64,000 nucleotides of DNA, taken from a bacterium. GTDB taxonomy: Bacteria > Bacteroidota > Ignavibacteria > Kapaibacteriales > UBA7675. The DNA lies in the NCBI GenBank assembly GCA_030430495.1, contig JAUIKM010000024.1:1-64000 (forward strand), in the 5' to 3' direction. Below, in pieces: positions 48,431 to 57,949 of this stretch. Under the pieces are notes generated by a model. That model searched no databases. It had not been told where the DNA came from and saw only the letters and a list, made by a program, of their open reading frames with translations. Numbering within the stretch: the stretch's first letter is position 1; each line of letters starts with the position of its first letter. Made by a program: the position numbers and the translations under genes.

Positions 48431-49813
48431 TTATCGCTTGAGCTGGTTGATCTCGGCCAGGAACTGGTCGCTGATCGTGACGGTTCGGGAAGCGGCTTCA
48501 AAAGCCCGCTGCGTCGAGATCAGGTCCGTAAATTGTTCCGTCAGGTCCACGTTCGACTCTTCCAGCGCCTTGCCGGCGATGCTCGTCGAGGGGAAAATCT
48601 CAACCGCCGTGCCGATCTGCGGCAGACCGCTGTTCGGCGACACCGAGTAGAAACTGCCGCCTTCCTTGCTCAGACCGCCCGGGTTCGTGAATTTCGCCAC
48701 GACCACCTGGCCCAGCAGTTCCGACTGGCCGTTCGTGAATGCGCCGACGATTTTGCCGGTCTGGTCGACGGAGATCAGCGACAGTTCGCCCGAAGCGTAG
48801 CCGTCCTGTCCCGTCGCCGACACCGTATTCTGCGCCGCGAACTGCGTCAGGCCGCCCAGCAGGTTGCCCGCTTCGGCCAGCGTCAGCGCCAGGTCTTTGG
48901 GCGTGTCTTCATCAAATGCGGTCGAAGGCGTGCCGTTGATCAGCTCCAGCTTGTCGTTCAGATCCGTCGCCGTCATCGAAAGCGCCAGCGGCGCGGAGAG
49001 TGTGCCGTCGCCGTTGAAGGTCAGGCCCAGCGTCGTGTCGTCGGCATCGCCGTCGCTGTCCGCCAGGTCGATCGCCAGCGGATTCGCGTCGTCGCCGTCA
49101 ATAAAGAGCGAGAGCGACCACTCGTTGACCGTCGCGGTTTTGGTGAACTGCATGCGAAGCACGTGTTCCGCGCCCTGGTTGTCGAAAATTGTGATGCTCG
49201 AGTTGATGATCTCGCCCGTCGTCGTCTCGGCGTTGATGTTGCCCGCCAGCGAGATTTCCTGCGTCTGGCGCGGTGCGGATTTGAACGTCGGCGAGATTTG
49301 CAGGTTCACCACGCTGCGGTCCAGAATATTTGTGCCGCTCGCATCTTTTTCCACCAGACCGCTTTCATCCGTGTCCAGGTTGAAACCCTGAACAAAAGCG
49401 CCCGTGGCCGAATCCACCAGAAAACCGTCGCGGTCAAGCGAGAAAGCACCGGCGCGCGAGAAGAGCTTCTGGCCGTTGCGTTCCAGCACGAAGAAACCGT
49501 CGCCTTGCAGCGCCAGGTCCGTCGGTCGGTTCGTCACCTGAATGGCGCCCTGCGAGAAGTCGACTTTTATCGCGCCGAGCGTCACGCCGAGGCCGATCTG
49601 AACTGAATCGATACCGCCGATACCGCCGCCCTGAATCGTGTTCGGCGAGCTGCCGATCGAAAGCGACTGGTTAAACTGCTCCGCAAAGGTTGCGCGGCTG
49701 GATTTGTAGCCGATCGTGTTGACGTTGGCGATGTTGTTCGAGATGACGTCCAGACGCTGTTGATGCGCCTTGAGCGACGACGTACCGGACGTTAAAGATC
49801 TGATAAGAGCCAT
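48431..49813 (-). CDS. flgE: Flagellar hook protein FlgE
   Basis: A 460-residue hook subunit exported by the flagellar type III system. The N-terminal flagellar rod/hook signature is SLTSGTSSLKAHQQRLDVIS, then NNIANVNTIGYKSSR. The middle has the FlgF/FlgE core (GGGIGGIDSVQIGLGVTLGA, DLALQGDGFFVLERNG) and FlgE D2 beta domain. The C-terminal helix is ESNVDLTEQFTDLISTQRAF, followed by EAASRTVTISDQFL. The ATG with GGAGG seven bases upstream is clear. It is the last gene of the operon, preceded by a 395-base leader and followed by a terminator. Confidence 0.96.
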   Translation of the reverse strand: MALIRSLTSGTSSLKAHQQRLDVISNNIANVNTIGYKSSRATFAEQFNQSLSIGSSPNTIQGGGIGGIDSVQIGLGVTLGAIKVDFSQGAIQVTNRPTDLALQGDGFFVLERNGQKLFSRAGAFSLDRDGFLVDSATGAFVQGFNLDTDESGLVEKDASGTNILDRSVVNLQISPTFKSAPRQTQEISLAGNINAETTTGEIINSSITIFDNQGAEHVLRMQFTKTATVNEWSLSLFIDGDDANPLAIDLADSDGDADDTTLGLTFNGDGTLSAPLALSMTATDLNDKLELINGTPSTAFDEDTPKDLALTLAEAGNLLGGLTQFAAQNTVSATGQDGYASGELSLISVDQTGKIVGAFTNGQSELLGQVVVAKFTNPGGLSKEGGSFYSVSPNSGLPQIGTAVEIFPSTSIAGKALEESNVDLTEQFTDLISTQRAFEAASRTVTISDQFLAEINQLKR

Positions 49814-50208
49814 GGGGAACCCTCCCGATATGTAATAGCAGGTTATACTCGCGTTTGCGGACAGGCATGGCACAGCCATTCTGTTTAACAATTCAGTGTT
49901 AAACAGGAGCGGCGCAGAGGCCCAATCAGTACGTGGAGTGGATGAACGCCTCTCGATCATTCGAGGCGTTTAAGGAGGGGTCTCCCGGACCGCCGTCTGG
50001 TTTGACGGCAGCCCCGGGTCCAACCCCGCGTCCCAATCGAGCCGATTCCTTCGGATCCGGTCGGGACACTCGTCTGGCGCATCCTGCGCCGGCGTCATGT
50101 GAACGTTCCACCAACGTTCGACGCCTTCCAATCCGTCGCATCCTTGCGTTGGAATGTCAAATCTGTTAATACGCTGCGTTAACCTTCGACCGCGGCGGCC
50201 GGCTCCTG
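49814..50208 (-). other. 395-base leader between the TIGR02530 gene and flgE
   Basis: Unusually long for a gap inside a flagellar operon. It contains a hairpin AACGCCT..AGGCGTT (49944-49970) and GC-rich paired segments (CCGGATCCGAAGGAATCGG, GCGCAGGATGCGCC). No reading frame is supported. It may hold an internal promoter or a regulatory RNA structure for the highly made hook protein. Confidence 0.45.
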
Positions 50209-50598
50209 TCAGGCTATAACCGCGGAATCGATATTGGTAAACACATTGTCTTTCATGTTTGCGCTGCCGACCGCCGTAATCACGGTGCGGTTGCGCACGC
50301 TGACGATAAATGCCATGTCCCCGAGCAGGACCAGCGATTCCTTCGCGCCTTTTTCTTCGGCCTTGTCCACGGCCGACTCGAGTTTCCGCATGTCAGATTC
50401 CGTCAGCGGGATGTCGCGACTGTCGATGCGGGTGCGTGCATGCGCCGAAAACTTGAGGGCGCGTACTTCGCGATCGAATAACTCCCTGAAAGAAGGTCCG
50501 GCCGGATCGGTCTTGACGGGGGGCGTCTGCCGACGTTGCAGTTCGTCGACGCCGCCCGCTGGGACGAATGGGACTTTTATTCCATTGACTTCCGGCAT
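50209..50598 (-). CDS. Flagellar operon protein, TIGR02530 family
   Basis: A 129-residue protein of the small family typically found between flgD and flgE in flagellar operons (TIGR02530). Features: MPEVNGIKVPFVPAGG start, KFSAHARTRIDSRDIPLTES (residues about 50-70), then AVDKAEEKGAKESLVLLGDM and AFIVSVRNRTVITAV. Molecular role unproven. GGAGGAACATT directly before the ATG is a strong ribosome site. Context (flgD upstream, flgE downstream) fits hook assembly. Confidence 0.9.
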   Translation of the reverse strand: MPEVNGIKVPFVPAGGVDELQRRQTPPVKTDPAGPSFRELFDREVRALKFSAHARTRIDSRDIPLTESDMRKLESAVDKAEEKGAKESLVLLGDMAFIVSVRNRTVITAVGSANMKDNVFTNIDSAVIA

Positions 50599-50747
50599 AA
50601 TGTTCCTCCGGCCCTCCCGGCCGTCAGGGATTCACGTAGTTACTTCCTGTAAAGTACGTGTTTTGCTTTCGATCGCCAACCCGATGTCGAGTCAACTGAA
50701 TCTGGAGAGATTATCGGCCGATCGTCGGCAAAGCTTTAACAAAAAAA

Positions 50748-51434
50748 TTACTCCAGCACGCTGAGCACATTGCCGAGCGAAACACGCTGCCCGTCGACCA
50801 GCAGACTGGCGCCGGACGGACTGAAATCGATCGACTCAACCTTGCCCGTGGCAAAGGTCGTCGTCTCCAGTTCGATGCCGTTGCGATCAACCGCTTTTAC
50901 CGAATACGTGTACTTGCCGCTCGGCGCAACGCCGCCGAAATTGTCGCGGCCGTCCCACACGGCGGTGTTGTCGCCTGCCGCGCGTTGCGGCGGCGTCAAC
51001 GTGCGCACCAGGTTGCCGCTGCTGTCGCGGATCTCAACCGTCAGATCCTGCGCCGCGGCGAACAGATTGTACTGGATATTCGCCGAGTCGCCCTGCTTCA
51101 GGTTAAACGTGTCGCCCGCCATCTTGACCGTGCGTCCGATCAAGGTCGTCGCCGAAAGATTGGTGATCGACTGCGTCATCAGCAGGTCGGTTTCAATTGA
51201 AGCCTCCAACGCGCCGCTGATGTTCGTCAACTGCTCAAGCTGGGAGAAGGTCGCCAATTGCGCCACAAACTCCGTGTTGCCGGTCGGCTCCAGCGGGTTC
51301 TGCGCTTTCATTTGTTCCGTCAGGAGCACGAGAAATTCGTCGCGGCCCAGGTCCTTGCCGGCCTGCTGCGTCTGTTCGGTGATTGCACCGAAAATGTTGT
51401 TTGCGCCTGATGAAGAGCTGACACTTTCCGTCAT
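50748..51434 (-). CDS. flgD: Flagellar hook capping protein FlgD
   Basis: A 228-residue hook cap, needed to polymerise FlgE and removed when the hook is complete. The N-terminal FlgD motif is LGRDEFLVLLTEQMKAQNPL, then NTEFVAQLATFSQLEQL (about residues 30-75). The C-terminal half is the FlgD Ig-like/tudor domain (NLVRTLTPPQRAAGDNTAVW, then GVAPSGKYTYSVKAVD). GAGG before the ATG. It starts 21 bases after the fliK stop. Confidence 0.95.
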   Translation of the reverse strand: MTESVSSSSGANNIFGAITEQTQQAGKDLGRDEFLVLLTEQMKAQNPLEPTGNTEFVAQLATFSQLEQLTNISGALEASIETDLLMTQSITNLSATTLIGRTVKMAGDTFNLKQGDSANIQYNLFAAAQDLTVEIRDSSGNLVRTLTPPQRAAGDNTAVWDGRDNFGGVAPSGKYTYSVKAVDRNGIELETTTFATGKVESIDFSPSGASLLVDGQRVSLGNVLSVLE

Positions 51435-51455
51435 GACTGCCTCGCTGATTTCTGT

Positions 51456-54400
51456 TTAAGCGTATCGTTCAAATCCGTCGGCCGCTGCTGCGGCGGGAAC
51501 GCGTTCAGCCGGGCGCGGCGGAGCCGCCTCGTCTTCCCGCAGATAACGGAATGAATCGACAAATTCCTGCCGGGCGCTTTGCTCTTCGCGCTCGTTGCGA
51601 CGTCGGTCGCCGGCGAGTTCACCGCGCGCATCCTGGCGCAGGTCGCCGTCTCTGACGTTGATTTCAAGATTGTCCACCGACATGCCGGACTGCACCAGTT
51701 TGTCTTTCAGAGCAACGGCATGTTGTTCCAGAATGCGGCGCGTCTCGGCGCGTTCCGTCTGGATTTTAATACTTGCAACGCCCTTGTTGACCGTCAGTTC
51801 GACCATGACCGAACCGAGGTTTTCGGGGTTGAGCGTCATCGCGATTGCCGCTCCGCGCCCCGCGGGCAGCGTGCGCAGCGCCCCGAAGGTCGTGTCCGCC
51901 CAGCGATGTACGGCTACGCGGCGCAGAGTTTTCATCACGCGCTCGTGGCCTGTTCCGGCGCGCGCGGCCGCACGGCCTTCAACTGTGCGGCGTTCCACCG
52001 CAGTCGGAGCCGATGCAAATGCGCGGCGGGCCTGGGCCTGTTCGCGCAGCACATCGTCAAAACGCTGCGGCGCGCCGTTGTTGACCGACTGCTGCGCCGC
52101 GGCCTGCAATTCCGCCTGTTGCGCCTGACGACTCCCGGACTGTTCGCCCTTCTGCTCGCCGGTGTAATTGCCGGACTGTTTACCCGAGCCGTCGCCGCTG
52201 CTCTCTTCACCGTCAAGCGCGGACTGATCACTCACGCGCGGCACGGCGGGATCGTTAAATGATTTCTCGTGCACGACCGTGCGCGGACGCAGTTCGCGGG
52301 CGGCGGCTTCTTCGGCGGCGCGCGGCGCAACGTTTTGCTGCTGAACCTTGTTCTGCTCGGCGCGGCGCTCCTGCACCCGCTGTTGAGCCTGCTCCTGTGC
52401 CGGACGCTGTTCCTCGGCTGCCGTGCCGGCAAACATCGCCAGAGTTTCCGCGCCGAAACCGTTGTTTAACAGCGGCGTCGCGACCTGCTCCGTGGCATTT
52501 GCGCTCGGCTGTTTAAGCGGAACGTTGGCAATCTGCACGTCGCCCGTTTCGGCCGACGGCCTCAGCGGCACGCGCTCAACGCGCGGCGTTTCAGTTTTCA
52601 CAGGCGGCACGGTCGGGCGGACAGGCTGCCGCGACCGGCGCAGTTGTTCGGCCGCGCGGCGCAACATTTCCGTCGACCCCGTCGGGTCGGCCATCGTTTT
52701 GGCCGACTTCCTGAACACTTCCGCCGCAATGTCCAGCGCGGCGCCGCGACGCGTATCGGCAGGTGTATCCACCGTTCTGTTCACGACGCGCGGCTGATTT
52801 TTCACCTCAGCCTGCTGTTCCCTGGACTCGGCTTCCGGCGCTTTGGCGGAGCTCGCTTTGTTTAAGGCGTCGCCCGCTTCTTTTGCCGGTTGTTCCGGCT
52901 GCCTTGTTTGTTTAATCGCCGGTTCAGCCTGCTGGGCGGCGGGTTTCGGCCGATGCTCGGCTCCCGCGTTTTTCACTTCTCGTGCCGGCGTTTGCACAGC
53001 GCGCTCAGGAACTTCGGACCGGGCGACTTCAGGTGCAGGCGTCGTTTCCGGCTTGACTTTTTTGTTTATCACCGATCCGGAATCCAGCGGGTCCGGCGTT
53101 GTTGTGTTTTTTGTCGCCGCGTTTTCAGTCCGGAGGAGTGCGGCGTCCGTCCCCGTCTTGTCCGTCGTCGCGGCGCGGACTGCACCGTTGTTGGCGCCCT
53201 GGCCTTCGGATTTCGCAGCCGTTTTTGACGTGTTCACCTGCGCGTCACGCGCGGCCGAACGCACACTCGCCGACTCGGAATTTTTCACCTGCGGCGCGGC
53301 TTTGACTTCGGACTCGCCCGACGTTCCGCGCTGAGTTGTTTCTCCCCGGCTGACAGACGCTTGAACATTTTCGCTGCCGGACTTCACAGGCTGTTGTTGA
53401 GCCGCGTCGGCCGACGGACCTGATTGCTGTTTGGCCCGCGCACTGCGCACTTCAGGCTGTGTCAGCGCTTCCGGCTCATGAACTCCGGCCTGTTTGGCTG
53501 CGACCGTCGTGTTAACAAATTCTGTCGGAGCCGAAGTTTTAACGTTGAGCGGCGCGGCCGGAGACTGGCTCTTGTCACTCTGATTTTGCGCGTTTTTGAG
53601 CGGCTGATCAGCTTGTGCCGTTTTTGCCTGGCCCGTTTTGGCATCGTCCGAATGCGGCTGCGTCGGAACTTCCTGCGCCACAACTTCCACCGAACGAGCC
53701 GGCTGTGTGTTCCGTCCCGTTTGCGACGCATTCGCAGTCTCAGCCGGGCGAGATGCGGCGCTTTCGCTCTGCGCCTGCGGGCGAGCAGTTTTGGTCTCTG
53801 CCGCGTTTTCAGTCCGGCTCACAGTGTTGTTCCGGCGCGTTTGCGTTTGTGCGCCCGCTTCAGCGAGCGGAGCGTTAAAACCGCGTGGCTGAGTGCTCGT
53901 TTCCGCCGCAACCGGACTTGCAGGTGGACGGTTCGCAGACTTCTGGTTCGTCGGCTGCAAAACTTCGCGCTGCGGGTTTTGTTTAACACTCGCGCGCTTT
54001 TCTGCCAGCGCGTCGACCGCGTTGTTTCCGGCAGACTTGTCGCCCTGCGCCTGCCGCGGCGAAGGCGGATTCAGCGGCTCCTTGTCTTTGGGCTGAGCGC
54101 CTTCAGCCGATGTTGCACTCGGGGACCGCGGCGCGGCGACATCGCGATGAGCGACCTGGCGCTTGCCGCCGTTGTTGTCCTGATTCGCGTTTTCAATGAA
54201 CACCGCGCTCTTTGTCGTTTGCGGCTGAACAGTATTTTTCACTCCGCGCGCGTCCGCGTTGTTAACATCCGCGCGACCGACACTTTGCACGGCCGCCTGC
54301 GGCGCGCTTTCAGGTGCGGCAGCCGGAACATGTGCGTTGCCGCCCTCTGCCGAACTCTTCGCCGAAGCAAATTGCCGCGACTGCGCGTTCACCCGCGGCG

Positions 54401-57263
54401 CGGCCGACTCTTTCACTTCGGGCTGGTGCGCCTGCGGCGCAGCCGTCTTCGAATTCCGCTCGACCGGACTTGCCGTTTCAGCTTTCGCCGCAGTCCGAAC
54501 ATCGCCGGACTGCGCCCGCCGCGGCGGCGCGGATGCGTCTGTTTGTTGAACTGCGTGCGGCGACGCCGTTTCATTCAGCGACGCCTGAGTTGCAACCCGG
54601 CGATTCAGACCGGGTTTTGCGCTCGATTTTTCTTCTGCGACCGCCTGTTGTTTTGGCGGCTGCACATCCGTCGAATGTGTTGGAGTTTCTGTCGACTGCG
54701 CCGAGGCCTCGGTCGACTGAACCTGTGCACCGCGGCCATTTGCCGCAACTGCGCCATTTGTCGCGGTTTGCGGCGACGAAGCCGCCTGTCCGGCTTCGCC
54801 TTTTGTCGCGGATTGCGGCGCGGCGCTGTGCGACGCAATCTGTTCCGTCGTGCGCTGAGCATTGTGCGCCTCGACCGGACGAACAGTCGCGGATTGATCC
54901 GCCGCCGGTTTTTGCGGCGATTTCGCGGCCGCTTCGGTTGCCGGCACAGGAGCCGATTCAACCTTCGGCTGTGCGGCGCGGCGAGACTGAACGCCTTCCT
55001 GTTTGAGCGGCGCAACCTTTGACTGCGCCGGTTCAGCAGTTTTCAACTCCGCGTTGCGGCGGCGCGAGGTCGGCGCTTCAGCGGCTTCCGCGCGCGGCGC
55101 AACCTGTGGCTCGCCGGCGGCAGACGCGGCGACTTTTGGCGCCACGGCGGGTTTTGCACTCGTTTCGACCGGCGCTTCACCCTTGCCCGTTGCAGCCGCG
55201 CGCGAACCGTTGGCCTGAGAATTTTCATTCGCCGGACGCGCCGCCGGCAATGCAACATCCCGGCTCCGCGGCGAATCCTGTGCGGCAGGTTTTTCAGCGT
55301 CTGAGCCCGAAACAAGCGGATTCGTTTGCCCGGGCGCGATTCCGCGCAACGCCTGAGCAGCAGCATTGGACGCGTCGGTTTGCGCATTGGAAGCAGCAGC
55401 AAGCGGCGTGCCAGAATCGACTGAAACTGTCTGCAGCGGCGCGGGGCGACCCGCGGCGATGTCGCGCAGCGCCTGAATTACCGAGGAAGACAAAGCTGGT
55501 GGCTGTAAATAGCCAGATTGAGCGCCGGATGTACCGCCAATCGGAGTTTCGGCCGGTGCGGCCGTGATGCGGATCGACCGGATGTCGCCGCCGAGCTCGC
55601 GCACGACGCTCAGCAATGAAGCCAGGCGCGCCAGAGCATTGGCCGCACGCGCAGGTGCATCGGCTGCGGTATTTGCCGTCGACTGTGCGTTGCCGTCGAG
55701 GTCGATGCGCAGAGTGCGCGGCAGGATTTCGCGAAGACCGTCGCGCAGCGGCGCGTCCAGCACGATCTCGGCTTGCCGCGGTGCATTTGCTGCCGGGACC
55801 GGCGTCTGAACATCTGCACGCGCGGGCACGCGCGCGGAATCACTTTGACTGTGCGCCTGAACATGTGCTTTAGTGTTCGGCTGCGCGACTTCCGACTCCC
55901 GACCGACCTGTTGCGGGCTGCTGCCCGTCCGGCTGTCGGCGGCGGAATCTGCGGTTGTTGTGTTGTTCAGCGGGATCTGTGCGGGGCGGTCATTGCGCGC
56001 CGACGCGTTTTGCCGTGCCGAGGAACTTCCGACATTCGATTCAGCAAACTGGTGGCCGGTTTGTTTGTTCGTGGCGGAATTGTTCGACGTGTTTAAACCG
56101 GGCGCTTCGATCTGCGCGCGACCGTCGACAAATTCAACTTTAAATACTGTTGTTTCAGGCGTGAATTCGGCTGCGGGCGCGGCGGGAGCTGCGGACGCCG
56201 TTTTGTTTACATTCCGCGCCGCAACTGGCGGATTTGACGACTCGTCCGGAGCGTTTGTTGTTTGCGGCTGAGCGCTTTGGCGGCTGTTTTGTTTAACACT
56301 CTGCTGCTCGGATTGCAGGACTTCGCGCGCGCTGTTTTGCGACTGACTTTCGACTTGCGGCGCGGCGGCGCGCGGCGAACTCGGCGACTTCTCGCTTGCA
56401 ACTGCACGATTAACAGAAGCGGCCTTTTCCGGGTTTTTCCGGTTTTCCTGGGGCGTTTTGCGGGAAGCGGCCGGAACGTTCCGTCCAGCTGTTTCAGCCT
56501 TGGCGGCGGAGTTAACATTGCCGGCACTGTGCGCCTGAACGGACGCGGTTTGATCGGTGGGAGTTGGTTGATTCTGCGCCGGATCAATTGCGGCCCGGGT
56601 CGGTTGTTGTGCGGGCGGAGAGGAAATATCGGACGCAATCTGATCGGCTGCGCCAGGCTTTGATTTCGCGCTCTGTTTAACGGGCTGTTCGATGTTGGAT
56701 CGCGCGGTGACCTGCGCGGACGCGCCCTGTGTATCTGCCTCGAATTCGGGATTGACGTTTAAACTTTCACCGGCCTCAATTGCCGCGGCAAAGGACTGCA
56801 ACAGCTGCGCCTGGGCGGCCGGATCGAGGCCGAATAATTCGGCGACGACGCGCGGCAGAAGCGCCAGAATTTGCTCGAGTTCAGCATCGGCCGAAGCGGT
56901 TTGTGCGCCCTCGGAAACAACTTGGTGAGCAGGCGTTGACGCACTGATTTCCGCCGGTTCGACCGATCCGGAAAGAAGGCCATTTTTGTTAATCGTCGAG
57001 TCGGAAACAGTCGGGTCGGAAGTCGGTTTGACGTCGACGAATGTCGGGTTAAAAGCGCCGGAAGTCACAAGCCGCGGAGCGGATGCGTCGGAAGTCGGTG
57101 CGGTGTCGGAAGGACGGTCGGAAATTCGCGCGCGTGCGCGTTGCAGAAATGCCGTAAAAACGTCGTTGCCGCCCGTGCTTGAGCGCAGGGCGGTCGGGCG
57201 TTTCGGCGTCGAATCGGGTGAAAACGACGCGAGCAGAGATTCTATGACAGAATCTGGAAGCAT
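51456..57263 (-). CDS. fliK: Giant flagellar hook-length control protein FliK
   Basis: 1935 residues, several times the usual FliK length. Residues up to about 1750 are low-complexity, rich in Ala, Gln, Ser, Pro, Thr and Lys, with little hydrophobic content; they include a more ordered island near residues 500-560 (LRDGLREILPRTLRIDLDGN). The C-terminal Flg_hook domain is clear (AIAMTLNPENLGSVMVELTV, then GVASIKIQTERAETRRILEQ, then SVDNLEINVRD). FliK is a secreted ruler and switches export specificity at the proper hook length. The ATG used has AAGG six bases upstream; one two codons earlier is too close to it. Position between motE-like and flgD genes fits. The length is the striking feature. 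Confidence 0.92.
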   Translation of the reverse strand: MLPDSVIESLLASFSPDSTPKRPTALRSSTGGNDVFTAFLQRARARISDRPSDTAPTSDASAPRLVTSGAFNPTFVDVKPTSDPTVSDSTINKNGLLSGSVEPAEISASTPAHQVVSEGAQTASADAELEQILALLPRVVAELFGLDPAAQAQLLQSFAAAIEAGESLNVNPEFEADTQGASAQVTARSNIEQPVKQSAKSKPGAADQIASDISSPPAQQPTRAAIDPAQNQPTPTDQTASVQAHSAGNVNSAAKAETAGRNVPAASRKTPQENRKNPEKAASVNRAVASEKSPSSPRAAAPQVESQSQNSAREVLQSEQQSVKQNSRQSAQPQTTNAPDESSNPPVAARNVNKTASAAPAAPAAEFTPETTVFKVEFVDGRAQIEAPGLNTSNNSATNKQTGHQFAESNVGSSSARQNASARNDRPAQIPLNNTTTADSAADSRTGSSPQQVGRESEVAQPNTKAHVQAHSQSDSARVPARADVQTPVPAANAPRQAEIVLDAPLRDGLREILPRTLRIDLDGNAQSTANTAADAPARAANALARLASLLSVVRELGGDIRSIRITAAPAETPIGGTSGAQSGYLQPPALSSSVIQALRDIAAGRPAPLQTVSVDSGTPLAAASNAQTDASNAAAQALRGIAPGQTNPLVSGSDAEKPAAQDSPRSRDVALPAARPANENSQANGSRAAATGKGEAPVETSAKPAVAPKVAASAAGEPQVAPRAEAAEAPTSRRRNAELKTAEPAQSKVAPLKQEGVQSRRAAQPKVESAPVPATEAAAKSPQKPAADQSATVRPVEAHNAQRTTEQIASHSAAPQSATKGEAGQAASSPQTATNGAVAANGRGAQVQSTEASAQSTETPTHSTDVQPPKQQAVAEEKSSAKPGLNRRVATQASLNETASPHAVQQTDASAPPRRAQSGDVRTAAKAETASPVERNSKTAAPQAHQPEVKESAAPRVNAQSRQFASAKSSAEGGNAHVPAAAPESAPQAAVQSVGRADVNNADARGVKNTVQPQTTKSAVFIENANQDNNGGKRQVAHRDVAAPRSPSATSAEGAQPKDKEPLNPPSPRQAQGDKSAGNNAVDALAEKRASVKQNPQREVLQPTNQKSANRPPASPVAAETSTQPRGFNAPLAEAGAQTQTRRNNTVSRTENAAETKTARPQAQSESAASRPAETANASQTGRNTQPARSVEVVAQEVPTQPHSDDAKTGQAKTAQADQPLKNAQNQSDKSQSPAAPLNVKTSAPTEFVNTTVAAKQAGVHEPEALTQPEVRSARAKQQSGPSADAAQQQPVKSGSENVQASVSRGETTQRGTSGESEVKAAPQVKNSESASVRSAARDAQVNTSKTAAKSEGQGANNGAVRAATTDKTGTDAALLRTENAATKNTTTPDPLDSGSVINKKVKPETTPAPEVARSEVPERAVQTPAREVKNAGAEHRPKPAAQQAEPAIKQTRQPEQPAKEAGDALNKASSAKAPEAESREQQAEVKNQPRVVNRTVDTPADTRRGAALDIAAEVFRKSAKTMADPTGSTEMLRRAAEQLRRSRQPVRPTVPPVKTETPRVERVPLRPSAETGDVQIANVPLKQPSANATEQVATPLLNNGFGAETLAMFAGTAAEEQRPAQEQAQQRVQERRAEQNKVQQQNVAPRAAEEAAARELRPRTVVHEKSFNDPAVPRVSDQSALDGEESSGDGSGKQSGNYTGEQKGEQSGSRQAQQAELQAAAQQSVNNGAPQRFDDVLREQAQARRAFASAPTAVERRTVEGRAAARAGTGHERVMKTLRRVAVHRWADTTFGALRTLPAGRGAAIAMTLNPENLGSVMVELTVNKGVASIKIQTERAETRRILEQHAVALKDKLVQSGMSVDNLEINVRDGDLRQDARGELAGDRRRNEREEQSARQEFVDSFRYLREDEAAPPRPAERVPAAAAADGFERYA

Positions 57264-57388
57264 CGGCATCCTTGCTTGCTTCGGGGCGCATCCTGCGCGT
57301 TGTTTGTTTAAGCCGGGCGTTTAACCCGGACCGGCAAACCCGACTGTCCTGTCGGATTCACCGATTTTTTATCAATCGGAAGCTGATG

Positions 57389-57946
57389 TTAACCTTCGAC
57401 GAGCGCCTGGCCTATCGTCATGATGCCCGCGGCGCGTACAGGGTCCATAGCTTCGAGCACTTTGGCGGCGTTTTTGGCCTTCATCCTCCTGATGATGGCC
57501 GCTGCGTCCCGCACATCCAGATTGCTGAGGATGCGCGCCACTTCCGCCGGACTGCCCTGATCGTAGATTTTGGCGAACATCGCAACGTTGGCCGCGGCGA
57601 TTGAATCGCGTCTGGCGTTCCGTGCACGGCTGTCCGCCTTGAGATTATCGGCAAGTCGAATTGAATCTGAACGCAAATCTGCAACAATGGCATTTTTTTC
57701 GGTCAGCGAGTCGCGCAGACTGCCGACGAGTTGTTCGAGTGTCGTGGCGGCGGAGTCGAGGCTGCGGATGCGCAGTTCTTCGGCGGTGGGCGGCGGCGGC
57801 GTGCTGTCCCGCAGGGCGGCGTCCTGCGGACGGGAAATACCGAGGATGCCGGGGTCGGTTTTGAAGAGCAGCAGAACGACGCTCGTCATCACCATCCCGC
57901 CGACAAGAATTGCAAGCGCTATGACAATGGCCTGTCTGGCTTCCAT
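57389..57946 (-). CDS. MotE-like protein with MgtE_N domain
   Basis: A 185-residue membrane-anchored protein. One N-terminal membrane helix (VIALAILVGGMVMTSVVLLL, about residues 8-27), then a Pro-rich stretch and a coiled coil (about 60-120, SLDSAATTLEQLVGSLRDSL). The C-terminal MgtE intracellular N-like domain is KIYDQGSPAEVARILSNLDV, then AAAIIRRMKAKNAAKVLEAM. This is the architecture of MotE, a chaperone/partner of the stator motor in epsilonproteobacteria and others, and of similar proteins often found between fliJ and fliK. It probably helps stator or basal-body assembly. No motA/motB in the window. Confidence 0.85.
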   Translation of the reverse strand: MEARQAIVIALAILVGGMVMTSVVLLLFKTDPGILGISRPQDAALRDSTPPPPTAEELRIRSLDSAATTLEQLVGSLRDSLTEKNAIVADLRSDSIRLADNLKADSRARNARRDSIAAANVAMFAKIYDQGSPAEVARILSNLDVRDAAAIIRRMKAKNAAKVLEAMDPVRAAGIMTIGQALVEG

Positions 57947-57949
57947 CGA

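Noticed and set aside
47996-49606. 536-codon plus-strand open frame opposite flgE
   Set aside because: Composition (Arg, Gln, Val) is that of an antisense frame; flgE on the other strand is certain.
53424-55022. 532-codon plus-strand open frame opposite fliK
   Set aside because: Arg/Cys-rich antisense shadow of the GC-rich, low-complexity fliK; no ribosome site or family features.
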